Source of the DNA: Alphaproteobacteria bacterium
GTDB lineage: Bacteria > Pseudomonadota > Alphaproteobacteria > Geminicoccales > Geminicoccaceae
Direction: 5' to 3'
NCBI GenBank assembly: GCA_027045875.1
Contig: JALUAG010000066.1
Span: forward strand, 36,164-100,163
DNA: 64,000 nucleotides
The notes under the pieces are model-generated. The model searched no databases. It had not been told where the DNA came from and saw only the letters and a list, made by a program, of their open reading frames with translations. Positions 36,719-45,830 of this stretch are shown one piece after another (positions within the stretch are counted from its first letter, which is position 1; each line of letters begins with the position of its first letter). A program made the translations under genes and the position numbers.

Positions 36719-38224
36719 GTGGCCTATCCCGATCTGCGCGCCTTCATGGCCGCCCTCGAGGAGCGGGGGCGGCTCGTGCGCGTGCGCGAGCCCGTGAGCC
36801 CGGTGCTCGAGATGACCGAGATCCAGACCCGCCTCCTGGCCGAAGGGGGGCCGGCGGTGCTGTTCGAGCGGGTCGAAGGCCACGACATGCCGGTCCTGGT
36901 CAACCTCTTCGGCACCGTCGAGCGGGTCGCCTGGGGGATGGGCCGCGAACCCCACGAGCTCCGCGAGCTCGGCCGTACCCTGGCCTTCCTGCGCCAGCCC
37001 CAGCCGCCGGAATCCCTGCGCGACGCCTGGGGCATGGCACCCATGTTCAAGGCGGCGATGGCCATGCGCCCGAAGACGGTGGGCGCGCCACCCTGTCAGG
37101 AGTTGGTGCTGCGGGGCGCGGAGATCGATCTCGGCCGGCTGCCGATCCAGACCTGCTGGCCGGGCGAGCCCGCTCCGCTCATCACCTGGCCGCTGGTGGT
37201 CACTCGGGGGCCCGGGGAGACGCCCGAGGACGGCTTCAACCTCGGAATATACCGCATGCAGGTGACGGGGCGGGACACGACGCTCATGCGCTGGCTCCGG
37301 CATCGCGGCGGCGCCCAGCACTACCGCCGCTGGAAGCGCGAGCGGCACGAGCCCTTCCCGGCGGCCGCGGTGATCGGCGCCGATCCCGGGACCATCCTGG
37401 CGGCGGTCACCCCGCTGCCCGACACCATGTCGGAATACCGCTTCGCCGGGCTCCTCCGTGGCAGCCGGCTGGAGCTCGCCGACTGCGTGAGCGTGCCCCT
37501 GAAGGTGCCGGCGCGGGCCGAGATCGTGCTCGAGGGCCACGTCGATCTCGAGGAATACGGCGAGGAGGGTCCCTACGGCGACCACACCGGCTACTACAAC
37601 GCGGTGGAGCGGTTTCCGGTCTTCCGCATCTCGGCCATCACCATGCGCCGGGATCCGATCTACCTTTCCACCTTCACCGGCAGGCCGCCGGACGAGCCCT
37701 CGGTGCTGGGCGAGGCCCTGAACGAGCTCTTCGTGCCGCTCCTGCAGCAGCAGTTCCCCGAGATCGTCGATTTCTGGCTGCCGCCCGAGGGCTGCTCCTA
37801 CCGGGTAGCGGTGGTCTCCATCAAGAAGGCCTATCCCGGCCATGCCCGGCGCATCATGATGGGCGTCTGGTCGTACCTGCGCCAGTTCACCTACACCAAG
37901 TTCGTGATCGTGGTGGATCCCGACATCGACTGTCGCGACTGGAAGGACGTGATCTGGGCGATCTCGACCCGGGTCGATCCCGGCCGCGATCTCGTGATCC
38001 TCGAGAACACGCCCATCGATTACCTGGACTTCGCCTCGCCCGAGCCCGGCCTCGGATCCAAGCTGGGCATCGACGCCACCGACAAATGGCCGCCCGAGAC
38101 GAAACGCGAATGGGGCCGCCGCATCGTCATGGACGAGGAGATCGTGCGCCTCGTCAGCGAGAAATGGCCGCGCTACGGCCTGCCCGGCTCCGGCCGCCCC
38201 ATCTGGCGGCGGGAGGACGACTGA
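36719..38224 (+). CDS. ubiD: UbiD family decarboxylase (4-hydroxy-3-polyprenylbenzoate decarboxylase)
   Basis: A 501-residue prenylated-FMN decarboxylase of ubiquinone synthesis. Landmarks: [65 protein letters not shown], and the [17 protein letters not shown] region. These include the conserved Glu/Arg residues of the decarboxylation triad. Length is that of UbiD. GTG 36719. The prFMN-making partner UbiX is not in the window. Confidence 0.93.
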   Translation: MAYPDLRAFMAALEERGRLVRVREPVSPVLEMTEIQTRLLAEGGPAVLFERVEGHDMPVLVNLFGTVERVAWGMGREPHELRELGRTLAFLRQPQPPESLRDAWGMAPMFKAAMAMRPKTVGAPPCQELVLRGAEIDLGRLPIQTCWPGEPAPLITWPLVVTRGPGETPEDGFNLGIYRMQVTGRDTTLMRWLRHRGGAQHYRRWKRERHEPFPAAAVIGADPGTILAAVTPLPDTMSEYRFAGLLRGSRLELADCVSVPLKVPARAEIVLEGHVDLEEYGEEGPYGDHTGYYNAVERFPVFRISAITMRRDPIYLSTFTGRPPDEPSVLGEALNELFVPLLQQQFPEIVDFWLPPEGCSYRVAVVSIKKAYPGHARRIMMGVWSYLRQFTYTKFVIVVDPDIDCRDWKDVIWAISTRVDPGRDLVILENTPIDYLDFASPEPGLGSKLGIDATDKWPPETKREWGRRIVMDEEIVRLVSEKWPRYGLPGSGRPIWRREDD

Positions 38225-38343
38225 CCCATCGGCGTCGCGACGACCGGCCGGCCCCTCGCGGGTTCGGCGGCGATCGCCGTCCCCCGCTGGCATCGAGGGC
38301 CGCTTCGCGCTAAGCGGGCGGCGGGCCGGACGGGGGTGCGGGC

Positions 38344-39465
38344 ATGGAGCGCATCGAAGCGGTGGTGGTCGGAGCCGGGGTGATCGGCCTCGCCGTCGCC
38401 CGCCGGCTGGCCATGGCCGGCCTCGAGGTGCTGGTGCTGGAAAGGGAAGACGCGATCGGCACCGGCACCAGCTCCAGAAGCAGCGAGGTGATCCACGCCG
38501 GCATCTACTATCCCCCCGGCAGCCTCAAGGCCCGCACCTGCATCGAAGGGCGCGATTTCCTCTACCGCTACTGCGCCGAACGCGGGATCCCGCATCGCCG
38601 CTGCGGCAAGCTCGTCGTCGCCACCCGCGAGGCGCAGCTGCCGAGACTGGAGGCGATCCGCGCCAATGCCGAAGCGAGCGGGGTACGCGATCTCGAGTGG
38701 TGGGACCGTGCGCGGATCGCCCGGGCCGAGCCCGCGCTTCGCGCCGTGGCCGCCCTCTGGTCGCCCGCGACCGGCATCCTCGACAGCCACGCCCTCATGC
38801 TGAGCTATCAGGGCGAGGCGGAAGCCCACGGCGCGGTCGTCGCATTCCGCAGCCCGCTTCTCTCGGCGCGGGCGGTGGAGGACGGTTTCCTGCTGGAAGT
38901 GGGCGGCACCGAACCGCTCACCCTCCATTGCCGGCACCTGATCAACGCCGCCGGGCTGCGCGCCCCCGATCTCGCCCGCAGGATCGCCGGCCTCGATCCG
39001 GCCAAGGTGCCGCGCGGCTGGCTGTGCAAGGGAAGCTATTTCGTGCTCGCCGGTCCCTCGCCCTTCCGGCATCTCGTCTATCCGGTGCCCGAAGAGGCCG
39101 GGCTCGGCATCCACGTCACCCTCGATCTCGCCGGGCGCTGCCGCTTCGGCCCGGACACCGAATGGGTGGACCGCATCGACTATCACGTCGATCCCGCCCG
39201 CGCTTCCCGTTTCGCCGAAGCGATCCGCCGCTACTGGCCGGATCTCCCCGAGGATGCGCTGGAGCCGGGCTATGCCGGCATCCGCCCCAAGATCGTGCCG
39301 CCCGGCGCGCCGCCGGCCGATTTCCAGGTCCAGGGACCGGAGGCGCACGGGGTTCCCGGCCTCGTCAACCTCTTCGGCATCGAGAGCCCGGGCCTCACCG
39401 CATCCGCACCCATCGCCGATCTGGTGGCACGGCGGCTCGGGCTGGGCGAAGGGCGCCCGCGATGA
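38344..39465 (+). CDS. L-2-hydroxyglutarate dehydrogenase-like FAD oxidoreductase
   Basis: A 373-residue DAO-type flavoprotein: GxGxxG FAD-binding [16 protein letters not shown] at the N-terminus, [22 protein letters not shown] characteristic of LhgO/L2[18 protein letters not shown], and the end [14 protein letters not shown]. It probably oxidises L-2-hydroxyglutarate or a related 2-hydroxy acid and passes electrons to quinone. Related enzymes acting on other hydroxyacids cannot be excluded. It overlaps the DUF3298 gene by 4 bases. Confidence 0.88.
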   Translation: MERIEAVVVGAGVIGLAVARRLAMAGLEVLVLEREDAIGTGTSSRSSEVIHAGIYYPPGSLKARTCIEGRDFLYRYCAERGIPHRRCGKLVVATREAQLPRLEAIRANAEASGVRDLEWWDRARIARAEPALRAVAALWSPATGILDSHALMLSYQGEAEAHGAVVAFRSPLLSARAVEDGFLLEVGGTEPLTLHCRHLINAAGLRAPDLARRIAGLDPAKVPRGWLCKGSYFVLAGPSPFRHLVYPVPEEAGLGIHVTLDLAGRCRFGPDTEWVDRIDYHVDPARASRFAEAIRRYWPDLPEDALEPGYAGIRPKIVPPGAPPADFQVQGPEAHGVPGLVNLFGIESPGLTASAPIADLVARRLGLGEGRPR

Positions 39466-40247
39466 GGCGGCGCGCCATGGAAGAAACCGGCCTGCACCCT
39501 CATCGGCCGATCCACCGCCTGCGGGCCTTCCTCCTCCTGGCGCTGCTGGTGCCCTTTGCCGCGCCGGTCGCGGACGAAGGTGGCGAGGTGCTGGTCGCCT
39601 GGCGCTCGCCGGTGGTGGAGGGGGAGGCGCGCCTTCCCTGGCTTCCGGCCGATCCGGAGCTCGCCGCGCGGCTGCGGAAGACCGCCCTCTCCGCGCTCGC
39701 GGCCTTCGTCGCCGAGGCGGAGGCGCAGCGCGCGGCACTGCTGGCAGACGGGATCGAAACCGCCGGCGTTCCCTGGGATCGGCGCTCGCGTGTGGAGATC
39801 CGGTTCGCCGCCCCCTGCTGCCTGTTGCTGTTGCGGGAGATCACCGGCTACACGGGCGGCGCCCACGGCAATACCGCCTTCGAATCCCTCTTCTGGGACC
39901 GGGAGCGGAAGGCGGTGGTGGAGCTGGATGCGCTGCTCGATCTCGCGGCGGCGAAGCCCGCCCTCGACCGCGCACTCGAGGAGGCGCTTCGGCGCGAGAA
40001 GCGTCGCCGCGGCTTTTCCCCGACCGGGGACGACCGTGACATCTTCGGCAGGCCGCGGGCGGAGGCGGGCAGCGTCTTCACCCTGGTGCCGGACCGGCGT
40101 CCCGGCCGGGCGGTCGGCCTCCTGTTCCATTTCCCGCCCTGTGCGCTCGGCCCTCACGGCCAGGGCAGCTACCGCCTCTTCGTCCCGGCGGCAGGGTTCG
40201 CCGCCCATCTGCGACCGCGCTACCGCCCGCTCTTTCCCGGCGACTGA
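39462..40247 (+). CDS. DUF3298-domain secreted protein
   Basis: A 261-residue exported protein: hydrophobic signal segment [18 protein letters not shown] (about residues 17-34), then a DUF4163/DUF3298-type (PdaC/RsiV-like) domain with [19 protein letters not shown] and a C-terminal [22 protein letters not shown]. The function of the domain is poorly known; in RsiV it binds lysozyme. ATG 39462 overlaps the upstream stop (ATGA); ATG 39477 is an alternative. Confidence 0.8.
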   Translation: MRRRAMEETGLHPHRPIHRLRAFLLLALLVPFAAPVADEGGEVLVAWRSPVVEGEARLPWLPADPELAARLRKTALSALAAFVAEAEAQRAALLADGIETAGVPWDRRSRVEIRFAAPCCLLLLREITGYTGGAHGNTAFESLFWDRERKAVVELDALLDLAAAKPALDRALEEALRREKRRRGFSPTGDDRDIFGRPRAEAGSVFTLVPDRRPGRAVGLLFHFPPCALGPHGQGSYRLFVPAAGFAAHLRPRYRPLFPGD

Positions 40248-40259
40248 GGTTCAAGCCGC

Positions 40260-41273
40260 CTACTTCCGCACCACGGGCCGCGACGGTCGGGCCCGCTGCT
40301 CGAGGCGCACGCCGCTCAGCACGTAGATCACCAGCCCCGGCAGCACGATGGCGGGCAGGAACACCGCCACGTGCAGGAGTCCCAGCAGCACCGCCAGCTC
40401 CTCGCCCACACCCACGAGCGCGAGCAGGGAAACGAAGGAGACCTCCCGCACCCCGAGCCCCATCATCGACACCGGCAGCAGACCGATGAAGAAGCCCACG
40501 GGCCCCAGGATCAGAATCAGGAAGGGGTCGAGCGACAGGCCGAGGGCGAGGGCCAGCAGCCAGGTCTGCAGGATGCGGATCCCCTGCATGGCGACGGTCA
40601 GCCCGAGCACCGCGAACAGCAGCCGGGGGGGGCGGGCCAGGAGCAGCAAGTCGACCACGATCCGCCGCAGCAGGCCGACGATGCCGCGCATATTCTCCAC
40701 CGGTTCGAAGGCGGGCAGTCGCAGCAACAGGAGTCCGGGCATCGCCAGCGCCGGCGCCAGCAGCAGGGCGGCGAGCCCGTAGCGCAGTTCGGTGCCCAGC
40801 GGCAGCTCCGCGAACAGGACGCCGATGCCCCCGGCCCCGGCCATCACCGCCAGGGCGAAGACCCGCTCCACCACCACCGAGCCCACCGCCGCCGCGGCGC
40901 CGGTCCGCGAGGAGATGGCGAATACGCGCATCCCCTCGATCAGAAGATTGCCGGGTGCCAGGGCGCCCACCCCTTCGGAGACGTAGACCACCCGCAGGAG
41001 TTCGCGGAAGGAGACGTCCCGCGCGCTGCGACCCAGCACCAGCTGCCAGCGCAGGGCGACGAACATCCGGCCGAGCACGAGCGCCGCCATGGCGATCAGC
41101 AACGGCATCGGCGCGAGCGCCGCCGACACTTCCAGGAGACGGGCGAGGTCCACGCGGTCGACGAGCAGCCAGCCGAGCAACAGCAGGCTCACCGAGACCC
41201 GCACCGGCAACGAGCCGGCCCACCGTCGAAATCTCGCCACCACCGGGCGGTAGCCTCCTCCGTTGTCCGTCAT
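40260..41273 (-). CDS. Lysylphosphatidylglycerol synthase TM-region/UPF0104 family protein
   Basis: A 337-residue polytopic membrane protein with about eight hydrophobic segments, lacking the C-terminal acyl-transfer (MprF catalytic) domain. The PLLIAMAALVLGRMFVALRW start, YVSEGVGALAPGNL and ISSRTGAAAAVGSVVVERV segments are typical of the AglD/YbhN flippase-like group. The lipid handled is unknown. ATG 41273 is preceded by GGGGGAAG; an earlier in-frame ATG at 41369 is rejected because it would overlap the -10-like sequence. Confidence 0.82.
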   Translation of the reverse strand: MTDNGGGYRPVVARFRRWAGSLPVRVSVSLLLLGWLLVDRVDLARLLEVSAALAPMPLLIAMAALVLGRMFVALRWQLVLGRSARDVSFRELLRVVYVSEGVGALAPGNLLIEGMRVFAISSRTGAAAAVGSVVVERVFALAVMAGAGGIGVLFAELPLGTELRYGLAALLLAPALAMPGLLLLRLPAFEPVENMRGIVGLLRRIVVDLLLLARPPRLLFAVLGLTVAMQGIRILQTWLLALALGLSLDPFLILILGPVGFFIGLLPVSMMGLGVREVSFVSLLALVGVGEELAVLLGLLHVAVFLPAIVLPGLVIYVLSGVRLEQRARPSRPVVRK

Positions 41274-41308
41274 CTTCCCCCGCCGGGCGACGGCCGTAGC
41301 TCGGACGC

Positions 41309-41314
41309 AGTATA
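41309..41314 (-). promoter_or_regulatory. -10-like element of UPF0104 gene
   Basis: On the minus strand TATACT, 36 bases before the ATG at 41273. No convincing -35. Confidence 0.4.
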
Positions 41315-41529
41315 GCCAGGTTTCCTTTCGAATGCCAGAGCCGCCCGTCCTATTCCCGTATGGCGACACGAAAAACCGTCAGGCGGGGTCCGTGAGGCGC
41401 GACCATTCTCCCGGTACCCGGACGGCGCATCGCGGTCGTGCTCGCGGCGGCGGCTCCGCGGGCCGCGGATGACAAGTCGCACCCGCTGCCGCTAAGTTCT
41501 CCCCGCCCGGAACGAGGCCGGGACTGCTT

Positions 41530-41535
41530 GAGGAG
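41530..41535 (+). promoter_or_regulatory. Ribosome-binding site for TTG-started regulator gene
   Basis: AGGAGG six bases before TTG 41542, which decides the start of the XRE-cupin gene. Confidence 0.8.
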
Positions 41536-41541
41536 GCGGCG

Positions 41542-42159
41542 TTGAGGGGGACGTCCTCGGGTGTGCTGCAACCGCGTGCGGGCGAGATCGGCCGCACCAT
41601 CCGCCGCTTCCGCCGGGCGGAGGGGCTGACCCTGAAGCAGCTCGCCGAGCGCAGCGGGGTGTCCATCGCCACCATCAGCAAGATCGAGAACGGCAAGATC
41701 TCGGGCGGCTTCGAGACCGTCTACAAGATCGCCCGCGGGCTCGGCGTGCTGGTGACCGAGATCGTGCCGCCGGAGGGCGCCGACAGCCAGCCCCTCGCCG
41801 TCCACCGCCACGATCCCGCCGATCTGCACGCGACCAGCATCTACAACTACTTTCCCCAGGCCTTCCGCCGGGAGGGGGTGCTCAACGCCTATCTGATGGA
41901 GATCCACACCCGCCGGGTGCCGGAGCGCCGCGACTGGTCGATCCATGCCGGCGAGGAGGTGATCTTCGTCCTCGAGGGTGCCATCGAGCTCCATCTCGAA
42001 GGCCATGCACCGGTCAGACTCGAAGCGGGCGACAGCGCCTGCTTCGATTGCGGCCTGCGCCACGCCTTCGTCGCCGTCGGCGAGGGCAACGCCCGCATCC
42101 TCTCCGTCTCCACGCGGGGGCCGGCCACCCGCAACGACGGCCGGCTGGTTTTCTCGTAG
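41542..42159 (+). CDS. XRE-cupin transcriptional regulator
   Basis: A 205-residue regulator: helix-turn-helix of the lambda-Cro/XRE class at about residues 15-70 (LKQLAERSGVSIATISKIENGK) and a C-terminal cupin barrel (~110-195, HAGEEVIFVLEGAIELHLEG ... LEAGDSACFDCGLRHAF) that probably binds a small ligand. Regulators of this layout usually control adjacent amino-acid, amine or aromatic catabolic genes. A palindrome lies 4 bases beyond its stop, in front of the ABC importer, and is the obvious operator candidate. Confidence 0.9.
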   Translation: MRGTSSGVLQPRAGEIGRTIRRFRRAEGLTLKQLAERSGVSIATISKIENGKISGGFETVYKIARGLGVLVTEIVPPEGADSQPLAVHRHDPADLHATSIYNYFPQAFRREGVLNAYLMEIHTRRVPERRDWSIHAGEEVIFVLEGAIELHLEGHAPVRLEAGDSACFDCGLRHAFVAVGEGNARILSVSTRGPATRNDGRLVFS

Positions 42160-42163
42160 CCCC

Positions 42164-42181
42164 ATTTTCACATTTGAAAAT
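42164..42181. promoter_or_regulatory. Perfect palindromic operator candidate
   Basis: ATTTTCA (42164-42170), CATT, TGAAAAT (42175-42181): 7-base perfect arms in an AT-rich patch inside GC-rich sequence. It overlaps the -35 of the importer promoter, so occupancy by the upstream XRE-cupin protein could block or shape transcription. Confidence 0.6.
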
Positions 42182-42202
42182 CGATTCCCGACGGGATAGG
42201 CT
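42174..42202 (+). promoter_or_regulatory. Promoter candidate for the importer operon
   Basis: TTGAAA (42174-42179), 17-base spacer, TAGGCT (42197-42202). The -35 overlaps the palindrome; the -10 is weak. Confidence 0.45.
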
Positions 42203-42261
42203 GCCCCCACAACGGGTGCCGGGGGAGAGGAACCGGCCCCCCAGCCACAGGGAGGCTCGAC

Positions 42262-43437
42262 ATGACACGCGCGACACTCATGCTCTCGGCGCTGGCGACG
42301 GCGGCGGTGCTGGCCGCCGGTGCCGTCCGGGCGGGCGAGGACGAGATCCTGATCGGCGGTGCCCTCAGCCTGACCGGCGTGCAGGCGCCGCTCGACGAGC
42401 CCGGCTTCAAGGGCGCCCAGGTGGCCGTCAAGTTCCTCAACGACAACGGCGGCCTGCTCGGCAAGCCGGTGCGCTTCGTCAACATCGACGGCAAGTCGGA
42501 CCCGGTGACGGTGGGCAACGCCGCCGTCGAGCTGATCGACCAGGGTGCGGACTTCATCGTCGCCCCCTGCGACTTCGATTTCGGCGGCCCGGCCAGCCGC
42601 GAGGCCCAGGCGGCGGGGCTCGTCGGCATCTCCACCTGCGCCTCCGATCCCCTCTACAGCTCCTGGTCGCTGGGTGACAAGCAGTTCACCCTGTCCATGT
42701 GGAACACAACCATGGGGGCCACCGCGGCGGAGTTCGCGTTCAACGAGAAGGGCTGGAAGACGGCCTACGTGGTCACCGACCAGTTCATCGCCTACACCAA
42801 GTCGCTCTCGAAGTACTTCGTCGAGCACTACGCCAACATCGGCGGCAGGATCCTGCTCGAGGACACCTACACCAACGGCGACAACGATTTCTCCGCCCAG
42901 CTCGCCCGCCTGCAGGCGCTCGAGGAAAAGCCGGAGGTGATCTTCATCTCCTCCTACGGCTCCGACATCGCCTTCATCATCCGCACCCTCCGGGAGGTGG
43001 GGATCGACAGCCCGGTGGTGGGTGGCGATTCCTACGACGATCCGGCCCTCCACGAGGCCCTCGGCGAGCGCTTCGGCAACGACATCTACTACGTCACCCA
43101 CACCTTCATGAGCCCCGAGGCGCATCCCGACATGCCGAAGTTCCTCGAGCTCTACCGGGCGATGTACGGGGAGGCCCCGGACACCGCCTTCGTCGCCACC
43201 GGCTGGGACACCATCATGCTGCTGGCCCAGGCCGCCGAGATCGCCGGCACCACCGACGGCGACGCGGTGGCGCGCGCGCTCGAGAGCAACGAGTTCAACC
43301 TGCTGACCGGCAAGCTCCGCTACAAGAACGCGGAGGAAGGGCACGAGCCGGACAAGGCGGCGGCGATGGTGGCGCTCGAAGGCGGCAAGCCCGTCTTCCT
43401 CGGCTGGCGCCGTCCCGAGAATCCGCCCAAGCCCTGA
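42262..43437 (+). CDS. Branched-chain amino-acid-type ABC substrate-binding protein
   Basis: A 391-residue periplasmic binding protein of the LivJ/Leu-Ile-Val type I fold. Signal peptide ending VRA about residue 24; EILIGGALSLTGVQAPLDEPGFKGAQVAVKFLN-like opening, then KPVRFVNIDGKSDP and the ACT-like IVAPCDFDFGG. The ligand cannot be predicted: family members bind branched amino acids, amides, urea and aromatic acids. Here the co-encoded amide-type hydrolase favours an amide or other nitrogen compound (inference). First gene of a complete importer set. Confidence 0.9.
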   Translation: MTRATLMLSALATAAVLAAGAVRAGEDEILIGGALSLTGVQAPLDEPGFKGAQVAVKFLNDNGGLLGKPVRFVNIDGKSDPVTVGNAAVELIDQGADFIVAPCDFDFGGPASREAQAAGLVGISTCASDPLYSSWSLGDKQFTLSMWNTTMGATAAEFAFNEKGWKTAYVVTDQFIAYTKSLSKYFVEHYANIGGRILLEDTYTNGDNDFSAQLARLQALEEKPEVIFISSYGSDIAFIIRTLREVGIDSPVVGGDSYDDPALHEALGERFGNDIYYVTHTFMSPEAHPDMPKFLELYRAMYGEAPDTAFVATGWDTIMLLAQAAEIAGTTDGDAVARALESNEFNLLTGKLRYKNAEEGHEPDKAAAMVALEGGKPVFLGWRRPENPPKP

Positions 43438-43498
43438 CCAACGCGGGGTCGCCGCCCGCGAGCGGGCGGCGACCCCCTCTCACGGGACCTGCCTCACG

Positions 43499-44233
43499 GT
43501 GCTCGAAGCCCGCGACGTTTCGGTGGTCTTCGCCGGGCTGCGCGCCCTCGACGGCGTGAGCCTCGCCCTCGAGGGCGGCGAGATCCTGGGTCTGATCGGC
43601 CCCAACGGCTCCGGCAAGACGACCCTCGTCAACGCCATCACCGGACACGCGCCCCTCGCCGGCGGCACGGTGCGGGTGGCGGGCGAAACCGTCACCGGGC
43701 TCACACCGCCGCAGATCGCCCGTCGGGGAGTGATCCGATCCTTCCAGATCGTCCGTCTGTTCGACCAGCTCACGGTGATGGAGAACGTGGTGAGCGGGGC
43801 GCTGGCCACCGGCAGCGGGCGCGCCGAAGCCCGCCGGCGCGCGGGCGAGCTGCTGGAGGAATTCGGCCTTCGGGATCGCGCCGACGATCTCGGTGCCGAG
43901 CTCAGCTACGGCGACAAGCGGCGGGTGGAGATCGCGCGGGCGCTCGCCGCCCGCCCCCGCTTCCTGCTGCTCGACGAGCCGGCGGCCGGCATGAACGAGG
44001 AGGAATCGGCGGCCCTCATGGAGATCCTGGCGGCATTGCCGGCCAGCCGCGGGCTCGGGCTCCTCATCATCGACCACGACATGGCGCTCATCATGCGCCT
44101 GTGCCATCGCCTGCACGTGCTGGCCTCGGGGCGGACCATCGCCGAGGGCGATGTCGAGAGCGTGCGCAACGACCCCGAGGTGATCGCCGCATATCTGGGA
44201 ACGGAGGCGGAGGCCGATGGCCCTCGCGGTTGA
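43499..44233 (+). CDS. Branched-chain-type ABC importer ATPase (LivG-like)
   Basis: A 244-residue ABC ATPase: Walker A GPNGSGKTT, signature LSYGDKR (the S-Y-G form usual for LivG), Walker B FLLLDEPAAGMNEEE and switch IDHDMALIM. GTG 43499. The end overlaps the second ATPase gene by 17 bases. Confidence 0.92.
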   Translation: MLEARDVSVVFAGLRALDGVSLALEGGEILGLIGPNGSGKTTLVNAITGHAPLAGGTVRVAGETVTGLTPPQIARRGVIRSFQIVRLFDQLTVMENVVSGALATGSGRAEARRRAGELLEEFGLRDRADDLGAELSYGDKRRVEIARALAARPRFLLLDEPAAGMNEEESAALMEILAALPASRGLGLLIIDHDMALIMRLCHRLHVLASGRTIAEGDVESVRNDPEVIAAYLGTEAEADGPRG

Positions 44234-44927
44234 GGCGCTCGAGGTCCGCTACGGCGGCATCCGCGCGGTGCGCGGGGTGGACATCGAGGTGGGCGACGGC
44301 GAGGTGGTGGCCCTCCTCGGTGCCAACGGCGCCGGCAAGTCCTCGACCCTGCTGGCCATCGCCGGCGCCATCCGCCCCTACGCCGGCCGCGTGCGGCTCG
44401 ACGGTCGCGACGTCACCGGCAGCATTCCCGAGCGCATGGTGCGCGCCGGCGTCGCCATGGTGCCCGAAACCCGCGACGTCTTCCCCGATCTCACGGTGGA
44501 GGAGAACCTGCGTCTCGGCGCCTACGTGCGGCGCCGGGACCGCGCCGACGTCGAGGCCGACCGGGCGGCCATGTTCGCGCTCTTCCCGCGCCTCGCCGAA
44601 CGTGCCGAGCAGACCGCCGGCACCCTCTCCGGCGGCGAGCAGCAGATGCTGGTGATCGCCCGGGCGATGATGTCGCGGCCGCGCCTCCTGCTCCTGGACG
44701 AACCCTCGCTCGGTCTCGCGCCGACCATCGTCGAGCAGATCTTCGCCATGATCGCCAGGCTCGCCGCCACCGGTCTCTCGATCCTGCTGGTGGAGCAGAA
44801 CGTGGGCAAGGCGCTGGCGGTCGCCGACCGCGCCTATGTCATGCGGCTCGGCCGCATCGCCGCCGCCGGGCCGGCCCGCGAGCTGGCCGCGGCGGCCGAT
44901 CTCAAGGAACACTACCTCGGGGGATGA
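44217..44927 (+). CDS. Branched-chain-type ABC importer ATPase (LivF-like)
   Basis: A 236-residue ABC ATPase: Walker A GANGAGKSS, signature LSGGEQQML, Walker B LLLLDEPSLGLAP, and VEQNVGKAL. Pairs with the LivG-like subunit. livH-like permease follows 4 bases later. Confidence 0.93.
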   Translation: MALAVEALEVRYGGIRAVRGVDIEVGDGEVVALLGANGAGKSSTLLAIAGAIRPYAGRVRLDGRDVTGSIPERMVRAGVAMVPETRDVFPDLTVEENLRLGAYVRRRDRADVEADRAAMFALFPRLAERAEQTAGTLSGGEQQMLVIARAMMSRPRLLLLDEPSLGLAPTIVEQIFAMIARLAATGLSILLVEQNVGKALAVADRAYVMRLGRIAAAGPARELAAAADLKEHYLGG

Positions 44928-44931
44928 GAGG

Positions 44932-45822
44932 GTGACCGCCGCCATCCAGTTCGTCATCGACGTGCTCAGCCTGGGCGGCGCCTACGCGCTGATGGCCCTG
45001 GGGCTCGTCATCGTCTACGGCATCCTGCGCCTCGTGAACTTCGCCTACGGCGAGCTCATCATGGCCGCCGGCTACACCCTCTATCTGGTGAGCGCCTCGC
45101 CCCTGCCCTGGCTGGTGATGGCGGTGCTGGCGGTGGGCGCCGCCGTCGTCACCGGCATCGCCACCGACTATGTCGCCTTCCGGCCCGTGCGCGCGAAATC
45201 CGTGACCGCCGTACTCATCACCTCCTTCGCCTTCTCCACCCTGCTGCAGAACGCGGCCCAGCTCCTCATCTCGCCGCGGCCGCGCTCCATTCCCCTGCCC
45301 GAGGTGTTCTCCGACACGGTGACGCTGTTCGGCGTCGTCACCCCGGCGCGCAACCTCATCACCATCGCCGCCGCGGCAGTGCTGCTGAGCCTCTTCACCC
45401 TCGCCATGCGCCGCACCGTCCTCGGCATCGCCATGCGCGCCGCCGCCACCCATTTCACCATGGCGCGCATGCTCGGGGTGCCGGCCAATCTCGTCATCTC
45501 CACCGCCTTCGCCATCAGCGGGCTGCTGGCCGGCACGGTGGCGCTGCTGTGGCTCGGGCGGATCGGCACGGTAGTGCCCAGGGTCGGCCTCGAACCCCTG
45601 CTGATCGCCTTCATCGCCACCGTGATCGGCGGCATGCGCAGCCTCGAGGGCGCGGTGCTGGGCGGCTTTCTCCTGGCCTTCATCGACACCGCCCTCAACT
45701 ACAGCCTGCCGCAGGATCTCCTGAAGTTCCGCGACGCCTTCACCTTCAGCCTCGTCATCCTGATCCTCCTCTGGCGGCCGGCCGGTCTGGTGCGCGGCCC
45801 GGCCACCGGCCAGCGCACGTGA
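44932..45822 (+). CDS. Branched-chain-type ABC permease (LivH-like)
   Basis: A 296-residue membrane permease with about eight hydrophobic segments; ALMALGLVIVYGILRLVNFAYGE at the start is the LivH hallmark, and the cytoplasmic coupling region RRTVLGIAMRAAATHFTMARMLGV includes the EAA-like loop. GTG 44932 is chosen over the upstream ATG inside livF-like. Confidence 0.93.
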   Translation: MTAAIQFVIDVLSLGGAYALMALGLVIVYGILRLVNFAYGELIMAAGYTLYLVSASPLPWLVMAVLAVGAAVVTGIATDYVAFRPVRAKSVTAVLITSFAFSTLLQNAAQLLISPRPRSIPLPEVFSDTVTLFGVVTPARNLITIAAAAVLLSLFTLAMRRTVLGIAMRAAATHFTMARMLGVPANLVISTAFAISGLLAGTVALLWLGRIGTVVPRVGLEPLLIAFIATVIGGMRSLEGAVLGGFLLAFIDTALNYSLPQDLLKFRDAFTFSLVILILLWRPAGLVRGPATGQRT

Positions 45823-45830
45823 GGCGGCCC

